A stretch of DNA of 5,796 nucleotides from DASUPK01 sp035456265 (GCA_035456265.1 DATIDP010000046.1:1-5796); one strand, 5' to 3'. Counted from the stretch's first letter, positions 1-5,414 are shown. A program made the numbers and translations. Notes: generated from the sequence alone by a model not told the origin.

Positions 1-72
1 CTGTATCGCTCCGGGCGGGCGCACCACTTCGTCGAGCTCGCGCCCGACGGCCAGCTGATTCGCGCGGAGTAG
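1..72 (+). CDS. 3' end of an unidentified gene (partial)
   Basis: The frame starting at base 1 is open for 23 codons and ends in TAG at 70-72; the start lies outside the window. The visible tail ends VELAPDGQLIRAE, a short strand-turn-strand-like stretch with no motif I recognise. The stop codon is only 2 nt before the folP ATG, and folP's likely ribosome binding site (GGAG, 66-69) lies inside this gene's last codons, so the two genes are probably co-transcribed and translationally coupled. In related genomes folE or ftsH often precedes folP, but this tail does not resemble the C-terminus of GTP cyclohydrolase I, and I cannot assign it to FtsH. Function unknown. Confidence 0.6.
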   Translation: MYRSGRAHHFVELAPDGQLIRAE

Positions 73-74
73 CG

Positions 75-896
75 ATGCCAGCACGCCTCATGGGGATCGT
101 CAACGTGACCCCCGACTCGTTCTCGGACGGCGGCGAGTTTCTCGATCCGGAGCGGGCGATCGCACACGGCCGCGCGCTGGCGGCGGAGGGCGCGGACGTG
201 CTCGACATCGGCGGGGAGTCCACCCGCCCCGGCGCCGAGGGCGTCGCCGCCGAGGAGGAGCTGGCCCGGGTGGCGCCCGTGGTGGAGGCGCTCGCGCAGC
301 TGCGCGGACCGGCGATCTCGATCGACACGTCCAAGCTGGCGGTCGCGGAGTCCGCTCTCAGCCTCGGCGCCGCGATGGTCAACGACGTGACCGCCCTGCG
401 GGCCGAGCCGGAGCTTGCCGCTCTCTGCGCGGAGCGCCGCTGCGAGGTCGTCCTGATGCACATGCTCGGTGACCCGCGGACGATGCAGGAGAACCCGATC
501 TACGAGGACGTGGTCGACGACATCAGGGCCTTCCTCGCCGAGCGGATCGAGTTCGCGGTCTCGCAGGGCATCGAGGAGGAGCGGATTTGGATCGATCCCG
601 GCATCGGCTTCGGCAAGACGGTCGAGCACAACCTCGAGCTCCATCGGCGGCTCGGCGAGCTCGCCGAGCTCGGCCGGCCGATCGCCTTCGGCTCCTCGCG
701 CAAGAGCTTCATCGGCCAGCTGACCGGCGCCGGGGTCGATCGGCGGCTGGGCGGCACCATCGCCTCCAACGTGATCGCCCACGGCAACGGCGCGAGCATG
801 CTGCGCGTCCACGAGGTGGCCCCGATGCGCCAGGCGGTCACCGTTGCCGATGCCATCCTCAGTCCGGAGATCGCCGCGTCGATCGCCGACCGCTAG
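75..896 (+). CDS. folP: Dihydropteroate synthase
   Basis: Condenses 6-hydroxymethyl-7,8-dihydropterin pyrophosphate with p-aminobenzoate to give 7,8-dihydropteroate, the sulfonamide-targeted step of cytosolic folate synthesis. The 273-residue product is family-length and has the full set of TIM-barrel motifs in order: MGIVNVTPDSFSDGG (6-20, with the Mg-binding Asn10), DIGGESTRPG (44-53), SIDTSK (82-87), VNDV (102-105, Asn103), MHMLGDPRTMQ (128-138), WIDPGIGFGKT (172-182, Asp174), GSSRKSF (206-212, Lys210) and RVH (244-246). These pterin, pyrophosphate and pABA contacts all appear intact. The ATG at 75 has a GGAG 5 nt upstream and begins just before the first conserved strand, so this start is well supported. 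The TAG stop overlaps the stop of the converging hydrolase gene. No sign of truncation or a resistance-type insertion. Confidence 0.97.
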   Translation: MPARLMGIVNVTPDSFSDGGEFLDPERAIAHGRALAAEGADVLDIGGESTRPGAEGVAAEEELARVAPVVEALAQLRGPAISIDTSKLAVAESALSLGAAMVNDVTALRAEPELAALCAERRCEVVLMHMLGDPRTMQENPIYEDVVDDIRAFLAERIEFAVSQGIEEERIWIDPGIGFGKTVEHNLELHRRLGELAELGRPIAFGSSRKSFIGQLTGAGVDRRLGGTIASNVIAHGNGASMLRVHEVAPMRQAVTVADAILSPEIAASIADR

Positions 897-1792
897 GGCT
901 GATCGACGAGCTCGCGAATCAGCGAGTTGACGACGTCCGGGCGCTCGTAGGGCACCCAGTGGCCGGCGCCGGGCACGATCTCCACCCGGAGGTGAGGGAC
1001 CCACTCGCTCAGCCCGCGCGTCAGCGAGGGCAGCAGGGCGGCGTCGTTCTCGCCCCAGATGACCAGGGTGGGAACCTCGACGGTCTGCGAGGTGATCTTG
1101 GCCGCGTACTCCTCGGGCACGCCGCCGGCCGCGACCTGCTCGCCCATGCGGGCGGAGCGGTAGTAGTTGAGCCCGCCGCGCAGCGCTCCCGGCTGCGCCC
1201 ACGCCTCGTGGTAGGCCGCCCGCTCCTCATCGGAGAGCTCGGCTTCGCGGCCACCGATCCGTCGCATGATGGCGTCCACCATCGAGAAGTCGTTGGCCGC
1301 CAGCATCTCCTCCGGTTCAGGCGAGGGCTTCGAGAGCTCGATCATGTAGTTGACCGCGTCGCGCTGCTTCGGGCTCTCGCGGAGGTCCCGGTTCCAGGTG
1401 AAGGGGGGCGGCGCGTCGATGATCACCAGCCGCTCGAGAAGCTCCGGGTACTTGAGCGCGAAGGCCCAGGCGACGATCCCGCCCCAGTCGTGTCCGACGA
1501 GCGTCAGCGGCGCCAGGTCGAGCTCCTCGACGAGACCGCGAACGTCAGCGAGCAGATGGCGCATCCGGTAGGACTCGGGGTCCTCCGGCTTGCAGGAGAG
1601 GTTGTAGCCGCGCATGTCGAGGGCGTAGACGGCGTGGTCGTTTCCCAGGTCCTCGAGCTGGCGCCTCCACAGGAACCAGAACTGGGGGAAGCCATGGAGG
1701 AAGAGGAACGGCTTGCCCCGGCCGCGGGTGACGTAGTGGATCCGGCAGTCGTCGAGGTCGGCGAAGTGGTGTTCGAGGTCGGTGCCGATCAT
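893..1792 (-). CDS. Epoxide-hydrolase-like alpha/beta hydrolase
   Basis: Cytosolic alpha/beta-fold hydrolase of 299 residues with no signal peptide. Motifs in order: oxyanion-hole HGFP (33-36) in LHGFPQFWFLW, ALDMRGY (57-63), the nucleophile elbow GHDWGG (100-105, nucleophile Asp102), the acid Asp250 in WGENDA, and the base His278 in GAGHW. An Asp nucleophile with Trp next to it is typical of the epoxide hydrolase/haloalkane dehalogenase group. The cap motif QPGALRGGLNYYR (200-212) resembles the segment holding one of the ring-opening tyrosines of soluble epoxide hydrolases, making Tyr211 the likely equivalent; Tyr149 is a candidate for the second. The overall pattern resembles EPHX4-type proteins. 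Epoxide hydrolysis is therefore more likely than dehalogenation, but the substrate is unknown. I chose ATG 1792 because the conserved fold begins soon after it; a GTG at 1798 is equally possible and neither has a Shine-Dalgarno. It converges on folP and diverges from folB. Confidence 0.88.
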   Translation of the reverse strand: MIGTDLEHHFADLDDCRIHYVTRGRGKPFLFLHGFPQFWFLWRRQLEDLGNDHAVYALDMRGYNLSCKPEDPESYRMRHLLADVRGLVEELDLAPLTLVGHDWGGIVAWAFALKYPELLERLVIIDAPPPFTWNRDLRESPKQRDAVNYMIELSKPSPEPEEMLAANDFSMVDAIMRRIGGREAELSDEERAAYHEAWAQPGALRGGLNYYRSARMGEQVAAGGVPEEYAAKITSQTVEVPTLVIWGENDAALLPSLTRGLSEWVPHLRVEIVPGAGHWVPYERPDVVNSLIRELVDQP

Positions 1793-1818
1793 GGCCACGA
1801 CAGGGTTGCACGACGCGC

Positions 1819-1824
1819 TACTTT
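1819..1824 (+). promoter_or_regulatory. Candidate -10 box for a leaderless folB transcript
   Basis: TACTTT fits the TAnnnT -10 pattern and ends exactly 7 nt before the folB GTG at 1832. That spacing would start the mRNA at or next to the start codon. The gap to the divergent hydrolase gene is only 39 bp and folB has no convincing Shine-Dalgarno. No -35 element is evident at normal spacing, so the support is the position and the lack of alternatives. Confidence 0.35.
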
Positions 1825-1831
1825 GGCAGCG

Positions 1832-2245
1832 GTGGACGAATCCGCACAGCCCTCGGTCGAGGTCGAGATCCGCGGCCTCTCCATATATACGCACCACGGC
1901 GTCAGTGACGCCGAGCAGGAGGTCGGCCAGCGGCTCGAATTCGACCTCACCTTCGACGTGCCGGACTGCGACGCGGTGCTCACCGACCGCATCGACGACA
2001 CGGTCGACTACTCCGAGGTCTGCGACATCGTCGCCCTGGCCGCCACCGAGAGGAGCTACCGGACCCTCGAGCGCCTCTGCCACGTGGTGGCGGAACGGCT
2101 GATGGAGCGCTTCGACTGCGACTCGGTGCAGGTTCGGGCGGCCAAGCCGGAGCCGCCGGTTCCCTATCCCGTCCAGGAGGCGGGCGTCGAGGTGACCCTC
2201 GAGCGCTCGCTCGATCGCGAGTCCGACGACGAGGAGGGCGTCTAG
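1832..2245 (+). CDS. folB: Dihydroneopterin aldolase
   Basis: Cleaves 7,8-dihydroneopterin to 6-hydroxymethyl-7,8-dihydropterin and glycolaldehyde, the step just before FolK; family members form cytosolic octameric barrels. The 137-residue product shows the expected motifs: EIRGLSIYTHHGV (12-24), a Glu in the E-x-x-x-GQ context (Glu28/Glu30, GQ 32-33), GQRLEFDLTFDV (32-43), DDTVDYSEVC (55-64), TLERLC (78-83) with the pterin-anchoring Glu80, and AAKPEPPVP (103-111) with the catalytic Lys105. I chose the GTG at 1832 because it gives a 10-residue lead into the first strand. A TTG at 1823 is in frame but would overlap the candidate -10 box. The tail is acidic (DRESDDEEG), beyond the usual end of the family. 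The codons for this acidic tail also form the Shine-Dalgarno of the small ORF that follows. Confidence 0.93.
   Translation: MDESAQPSVEVEIRGLSIYTHHGVSDAEQEVGQRLEFDLTFDVPDCDAVLTDRIDDTVDYSEVCDIVALAATERSYRTLERLCHVVAERLMERFDCDSVQVRAAKPEPPVPYPVQEAGVEVTLERSLDRESDDEEGV
2231..2238 (+). promoter_or_regulatory. Strong Shine-Dalgarno at the end of folB
   Basis: GAGGAGGG lies 7 nt before the ATG at 2246, an optimal spacing and one of the best ribosome binding sites in the window. It is 36-39 nt from either possible folK start, too far to serve folK directly. It is built from the Glu-Glu-Gly codons of the folB tail, so its presence could also be a by-product of coding. Confidence 0.5.
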
Positions 2246-2278
2246 ATGCGAGGGCGCGCGACAGCGCGACCCTTGTGA
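2246..2278 (+). CDS. Possible 10-codon coupling ORF between folB and folK
   Basis: The ATG follows the folB TAG directly (TAGATG) and has GAGGAGGG 7 nt upstream. It reads MRGRATARPL and stops at TGA 2276-2278, whose final A is the first base of the folK ATG (TGATG), the classic arrangement for termination-reinitiation. The peptide is Arg-rich and resembles nothing I know; its role, if any, would be to deliver ribosomes to folK, which has no Shine-Dalgarno of its own. A 10-codon ORF can arise by chance. The evidence is the combination of strong SD, start next to a stop, and an overlapping stop/start. Confidence 0.35.
   Translation: MRGRATARPL
2252..2272 (+). promoter_or_regulatory. Hairpin just upstream of the folK start
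   Basis: GGGCGCGC (2252-2259) pairs with GCGCG-CCC (2264-2268 and 2270-2272) around a GACA tetraloop, with A2269 bulged, giving an 8-bp all-GC stem. It ends 5 nt before the folK ATG and covers the position where a folK Shine-Dalgarno would lie. It lies entirely inside the small ORF at 2246-2278, so a ribosome reading that ORF would melt it. There is no T-tract after it, so an intrinsic terminator is unlikely. Confidence 0.5.
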
Positions 2279-2766
2279 TGTTGGGCTATCTCGGCCTCGG
2301 CTCGAACGTCGGCGACCGCGAGTCCGAGATCGGTGGGGCGATCGAGGACCTGCGCCGACACGGGGTCCAGGTCGAGGCGGTCTCCTCGCTGTACGAGACC
2401 GAGCCGGTCGGTGAGATCCTCGATCAGCCGGACTTCCTCAACGCCGCGATCCGGATCAGGACCGCGCTCGAGCCCGAGGACCTGCTCGACGTCTGCAAGG
2501 CGATCGAGGCGGAACACGGTCGCGCCTTCGGCGGCCCGCGCCACCGTCCCCGTCCGATCGACATCGACCTCCTGCTGCTGGGAGACCTCGAGCTGACCAC
2601 GGACCGCCTCACCCTCCCTCATCCGGAGGTGACCTCCAGGCGGTTCGTCCTGCTCCCGCTGCTCGAGCTCGACCAGGAGTTGCGCCTCCCGGACGGCACG
2701 GAGCTCCGGGAGGCGCTGGAGTCGCTCGGCCCGGGCCAGCGCGCGGAGAGGGTCGGGCGGCGCTGA
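2278..2766 (+). CDS. folK: 6-hydroxymethyl-dihydropterin pyrophosphokinase (HPPK)
   Basis: Transfers pyrophosphate from ATP to 6-hydroxymethyl-7,8-dihydropterin, producing the FolP substrate. The 162-residue product has YLGLGSNVGDR (4-14), SSLYETEPVG (37-46), QPDFLNAAI (50-58), HGR (80-82), RPRPIDIDLLLLG (90-102) with the Mg-binding pair Asp95 and Asp97, and LPHPEVTSRRFVLLPL (113-128). With the ATG at 2278 the aspartates fall at the same numbers as in E. coli HPPK. A GTG at 2275 is directly upstream and in frame, adding one Met; I prefer ATG because of the TGATG overlap with the small ORF. It lies 32 nt after folB and almost certainly shares its transcript. It converges on the GST-like gene with 15 nt between stops. 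Confidence 0.95.
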   Translation: MLGYLGLGSNVGDRESEIGGAIEDLRRHGVQVEAVSSLYETEPVGEILDQPDFLNAAIRIRTALEPEDLLDVCKAIEAEHGRAFGGPRHRPRPIDIDLLLLGDLELTTDRLTLPHPEVTSRRFVLLPLLELDQELRLPDGTELREALESLGPGQRAERVGRR

Positions 2767-2781
2767 ATAAACGGGTTGTGC

Positions 2782-3537
2782 CTAGCGGCGCACCCTCCCA
2801 GAACGAAGCCCCTCGAGCCACTCGGCCGGGGCCACCGGCGGAGTCCTGCCGGGAAAGTCGGGAACGACGCGCATCGCCATCTCGCCGGCGGGGCGCCCTT
2901 CGATGAAGGGCCGCAGGTCGTCGAAGCTCATCAGGAGCCGGATGCTCGGCGCGAGCTGGTAGTCGGCGGCGTTCGGCTCAGGCCCGCCGATCACTCCTTC
3001 GGCGATCCAGGCGTCGATCCGGTCGAGATCGGCCCGCAGCAAGGAGAGGTCGGCTCGCACGTTCGCGTCAGTCGCCTCGTTGAGGCGGGCGGCGAGCGCC
3101 ACGAGCGGGCCGCCCGTCTTCACCGCCAGGCCGACAGGCACGCCCAGCCGCGCGCCCTCGGAATAGCTTGCCATCGGCGCGCGATCCTTCCCGAACGCCC
3201 ACCAGCTGAAGCGCCGCGGCTTCTGTTGGAACCCATCGCCCCAGGCCTCGGCCTCCTCGACCCTTGCGCGCTTCGCGGGGTCGGCCGGGTAGAGCGCCGG
3301 GTCGGGCTGGATGCGATCGAGCTCCCGGCCGATCTCCATCGAGCCCTGCACCCTGTCGCCGTCGATCTTCAGGGCCGGCACGGTGATTCCGGGGAAACGC
3401 TGCGCCTTCAGGACCCCCTTGGAGACCATGGGCATCAGGTCGACCCGCTTGTACGGGATGCCCTTGCGCTCCAGCATCAGCATCGCCGTTCGAGACGGAT
3501 GCGACCCCGGGATGACGTAGAGCTTTGCCCCCGGCAT
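2782..3537 (-). CDS. Glutathione S-transferase-fold protein, cysteine-free
   Basis: A 251-residue soluble protein with a thioredoxin-like N-terminal domain and a helical C-terminal domain. The N-domain shows KLYVIPGSHPSR (5-16) leading into a helix, then GITVPALKIDGD (50-61) with the cis-proline Pro54, and GSMEIGREL (65-73), whose Ser66 matches the residue that holds the gamma-glutamyl group in GSTs. The C-domain includes the WGDGFQQKPRRFSWWAF stretch (99-115) and NAADYQLAPSIRLL (189-202), equivalent to the N-capping A-D segment of GST helix 6. There is no cysteine anywhere; Ser12 or Ser15 would sit at the catalytic position. The substrate and even the thiol cofactor are unknown, since most actinobacteria use mycothiol rather than glutathione. 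ATG 3537 starts right before the first strand and has AGGA 9 nt upstream. Divergent from coaX. Confidence 0.82.
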   Translation of the reverse strand: MPGAKLYVIPGSHPSRTAMLMLERKGIPYKRVDLMPMVSKGVLKAQRFPGITVPALKIDGDRVQGSMEIGRELDRIQPDPALYPADPAKRARVEEAEAWGDGFQQKPRRFSWWAFGKDRAPMASYSEGARLGVPVGLAVKTGGPLVALAARLNEATDANVRADLSLLRADLDRIDAWIAEGVIGGPEPNAADYQLAPSIRLLMSFDDLRPFIEGRPAGEMAMRVVPDFPGRTPPVAPAEWLEGLRSGRVRR

Positions 3538-3545
3538 TGCGGCCG

Positions 3546-3551
3546 ATCCTA
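3546..3551 (-). promoter_or_regulatory. Candidate -10 box for the GST-like gene
   Basis: On the minus strand this reads TAGGAT (TAnnnT pattern), with 8 nt to the ATG at 3537. The same bases include AGGA at Shine-Dalgarno distance from the start, so the element may be a ribosome binding site instead, or both roles may be confounded. No clear -35 is visible at 17-18 bp. Confidence 0.25.
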
Positions 3552-3561
3552 TTGCGGGCGG

Positions 3562-3567
3562 AATAAT
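3562..3567 (+). promoter_or_regulatory. Candidate -10 box for a leaderless coaX transcript
   Basis: AATAAT differs from TATAAT at one base and ends exactly 7 nt before the coaX ATG at 3575, so transcription would begin about at the start codon. It is the most AT-rich patch of the 37-bp divergent gap. A TTGCGG at 3537-3542 could be a -35, but its 19-bp spacing is long. The nearest Shine-Dalgarno-like run (GGGCGG, 3556-3561) is 13 nt from the ATG, which is too far to be convincing. Confidence 0.4.
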
Positions 3568-3574
3568 CACGCGA

Positions 3575-4345
3575 ATGCTGCTCGCTGTCGACGTCGGCAA
3601 CACGCAGACCCACATCGGGGCCTTCGCCGGCCAGGACCTGGCGAGCGACTGGCGGCTGACCACGCTGCCGAGCGCCACGGCCGACGAGCTCGCGGCGACG
3701 ATCTCCGACCTGCTCTCGCTCGAGGGGCTCAGCTTCGGATCTCTCGACGGCGCGATCGTCTCCACTGTCGTTCCCCAGCTCGGCCCCGAGTACGAGCAGC
3801 TCACCGAGCGTCACACGGGCGAGCGGTGCCTGCTGGTGGGGCCCAACCTGAAGACCGGCATGCCGATCCTGGTCGACAACCCCCACGAGCTCGGAGCCGA
3901 CCGGCTCGTCAATGCGGTGGCTGCCCACGCGGCGGTGAAGGGAGCGTGCGTCACGGTCGATTTCGGCACCTCCACCAACTTCGACGTCGTCTCCGGGGCC
4001 GGCGAGTACCTCGGCGGCGTGATCGGCCCCGGGGTCGAGGTCTCCCTCGAGGCACTCACGGCCCGGGCGGCCAAGCTCCCGCGCATCGACCTCTCGTCGC
4101 CCGAGGGCCCGATCGGCAAGGACACGACCGCCGCGATCCAGTCCGGCTTCGCCTACGGGTTCGCCGGCCTCGTGGACGGAATCGACCGCCGTTTGGCCGA
4201 CGAGCTGGGGGAGGAGGCCACCTTCATCGCCACCGGCGGGCTGGCCCACACGATCGCCCCGCTCTGCGAGACGATCGACGAGGTCGACGAGCTGCTCACG
4301 CTCCGCGGCCTGCAGCTGATCTACGAGCGCAACAGCGGGACCTAA
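3575..4345 (+). CDS. coaX: Type III pantothenate kinase
   Basis: Phosphorylates pantothenate, the first step of CoA synthesis; family members need a monovalent cation, bind ATP weakly and are not feedback-inhibited by CoA. The 256-residue product is family-length and has the ASKHA-fold motifs in order: DVGNTQTHIG (6-15, phosphate loop with Asp6), NPHELGADRLVNA (102-114, with the catalytic Asp109 in GADR), DFGTSTNFDVV (129-139, Asp129), GGVIGPGVEVSLEAL (147-161), GKDTTAAIQSGFAYGFAGLVDGI (181-203) and ATGGLA (219-224). The GTSTN variant replaces the more common GTAT but I regard it as normal lineage variation. ATG 3575 directly precedes the first strand. Ten nt separate it from dus, suggesting one operon. 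No coaA- or coaW-type kinase is visible nearby. Confidence 0.96.
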   Translation: MLLAVDVGNTQTHIGAFAGQDLASDWRLTTLPSATADELAATISDLLSLEGLSFGSLDGAIVSTVVPQLGPEYEQLTERHTGERCLLVGPNLKTGMPILVDNPHELGADRLVNAVAAHAAVKGACVTVDFGTSTNFDVVSGAGEYLGGVIGPGVEVSLEALTARAAKLPRIDLSSPEGPIGKDTTAAIQSGFAYGFAGLVDGIDRRLADELGEEATFIATGGLAHTIAPLCETIDEVDELLTLRGLQLIYERNSGT

Positions 4346-4355
4346 CCTTCGGGCC

Positions 4356-5348
4356 GTGCAGCCGCAGCTCACATCGCCATTCCGAATCGGCGACGTCGAG
4401 ATCGCCAATCGGGTCCTGCTCGCTCCGCTGGCGGGCATCGGGAACTGGTTCGTGCGGCTGCAGGCGCGCCGGCACGGGGCCGGCCTGGCCGTCTCGGAGA
4501 TGGTCTCCAGCTTCGGGCTCCACTACCGCAACGAGCGCACCCTGGAGGAGCTGCTTCGCCTCCATCCCGATGAGCACCCGGTCTCCGTCCAGCTCTTCGG
4601 CCAGGACCCGGACGTCATGCGCTCGGCTGCCGCGACCGTCGCCGAGGCGGGCGCCGACCTGATCGACGTCAACATGGGCTGCCCCGTGCGCAAGGTCTGC
4701 AAGACGGGCGCGGGCGCCGCCCTGCTCGCCGACCCCGACCTCGCCGTCCGGATCGCTTCGGCGGCGAGCGAGGGCGGTGGGATTCCGGTGACCGTCAAGC
4801 TTCGCTCCGGCATGGCTCCCGGGGGCAGGGAGGGATTCGATCTCTCGCTGCGGCTGGTAGAGGACGCCGGCGTCTCCGGGATCGGCTTCCATCCACGCTC
4901 GGCCGCCACCCAGCACAAGGGGCAGCCCGACTACGGACTGGCCCGGGAGCTGGCCGAGCGGCTCGAGGTGCCGATGATCATCTCGGGTGGACTGGACTCG
5001 GCCGAGGACGCGTTGTACGCGTACAAGGCCTCGGGCGCGGATGCGGTGATGGTCGCCCGTGGCTCGCTCGGGAATCCATGGATCTTCGAGCAGCTCACCG
5101 GGCGGCGCAGCGCCGACCCCGAGCGCGACGAGGTGATCGCCGAGCTGCTCTGGCTGATCGATCGGGCCGAGGAGCATCTGGGGCCGGAACGCGCCGCCCG
5201 CTACCTTCGCAAGTTCTACCCCTGGTACCTGGAGCGGCTCGAGGCCGACAAGGAGACGGCCGCCGCATTCCAGGAGAGCGATGACCTCGCCGTGGCCCGT
5301 GGCCTGCTCGGGGATCTTGCGCAGCCCCCCGCAACCGTCGTTGCCTAG
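4356..5348 (+). CDS. dus: tRNA-dihydrouridine synthase, DusB-like
   Basis: FMN-dependent enzyme that reduces specific uridines in tRNA to dihydrouridine, using NADPH. The 330-residue protein has a TIM barrel followed by a helical tRNA-binding domain. Visible motifs: NRVLLAPLAGIGNWFVR (18-34), SEMVSS (47-52), VSVQLFGQDP (76-85), DVNMGCPVRKV (104-114, catalytic acid Cys109), VKLRSG (147-152, Lys148 near FMN), HPRS (179-182), SGGLDS (210-215), GADAVMVARGSLGNPWIF (227-244, FMN-phosphate binding with Arg235), and the C-domain RYLRKFYPWYLE (282-293). The first motif departs from the textbook APMAGVTD, and HPRS from HGRT, as seen in the actinobacterial branch. The GTG start has no Shine-Dalgarno and sits 10 nt after the coaX stop, so translation probably depends on coupling. 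The exact tRNA position modified cannot be read from sequence. Confidence 0.93.
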   Translation: MQPQLTSPFRIGDVEIANRVLLAPLAGIGNWFVRLQARRHGAGLAVSEMVSSFGLHYRNERTLEELLRLHPDEHPVSVQLFGQDPDVMRSAAATVAEAGADLIDVNMGCPVRKVCKTGAGAALLADPDLAVRIASAASEGGGIPVTVKLRSGMAPGGREGFDLSLRLVEDAGVSGIGFHPRSAATQHKGQPDYGLARELAERLEVPMIISGGLDSAEDALYAYKASGADAVMVARGSLGNPWIFEQLTGRRSADPERDEVIAELLWLIDRAEEHLGPERAARYLRKFYPWYLERLEADKETAAAFQESDDLAVARGLLGDLAQPPATVVA

Positions 5349-5385
5349 TCGTCCACGTTCTTCGTCCGGCCGCGCTCCCCCCGGA

Positions 5386-5391
5386 TATGCT
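5386..5391 (+). promoter_or_regulatory. Candidate -10 box for the P-domain gene
   Basis: TATGCT fits TAnnnT and would start transcription near 5398, leaving about 35 nt of leader that includes the Shine-Dalgarno. This is the only -10-like hexamer I see in the 84-bp gap after dus. No good -35 is visible; the upstream bases are TTCTTCGTCC. Read-through from dus is an alternative. Confidence 0.35.
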
Positions 5392-5414
5392 GGGCGGCGC
5401 TCACGGAAGAGCCA

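Noticed and set aside
1823..1831. TTG at 1823 as the folB start
   Set aside because: It overlaps the candidate -10 box, has no Shine-Dalgarno and adds only three residues ahead of an already adequate N-terminus.
1882..1889. ATATATA patch, unusual in this GC-rich DNA, as a minus-strand promoter for the hydrolase
   Set aside because: It encodes the conserved Ile-Tyr before HHGV in FolB, no -35 lies at normal spacing on the minus strand (the closest CTGACG is only 10-14 bp away), and it would leave a long leader without a Shine-Dalgarno.
1793..2083. N-terminal extension of the hydrolase frame across folB on the minus strand
   Set aside because: It would be antisense to most of folB and shows no conserved sequence. 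The enzyme fold starts just after residue 1 of the 1792 start.
587..2245. A long open plus-strand frame running through folP's end, across the hydrolase and into folB
   Set aside because: Upstream of 1832 it is antisense to, or out of frame with, clearly conserved genes and has no recognisable motif. Long empty frames are expected in GC-rich DNA. Only the folB part is real.
3068..4438. A 456-codon minus-strand open frame opposite coaX
   Set aside because: It is a shadow of coaX and the GST-like gene with no motif of its own.
2776..4662. A 628-codon plus-strand open frame
   Set aside because: It is antisense to the GST-like gene and out of frame with coaX and dus, both of which have full family motifs; the translation is low-complexity and Arg-rich.
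5364..5386. GTCCGG/CCGGAT inverted repeat as a dus terminator
   Set aside because: Only six pairs including a G-T, an 11-nt loop and no following T-run; too weak to call, and it abuts the candidate -10 box of the next gene.
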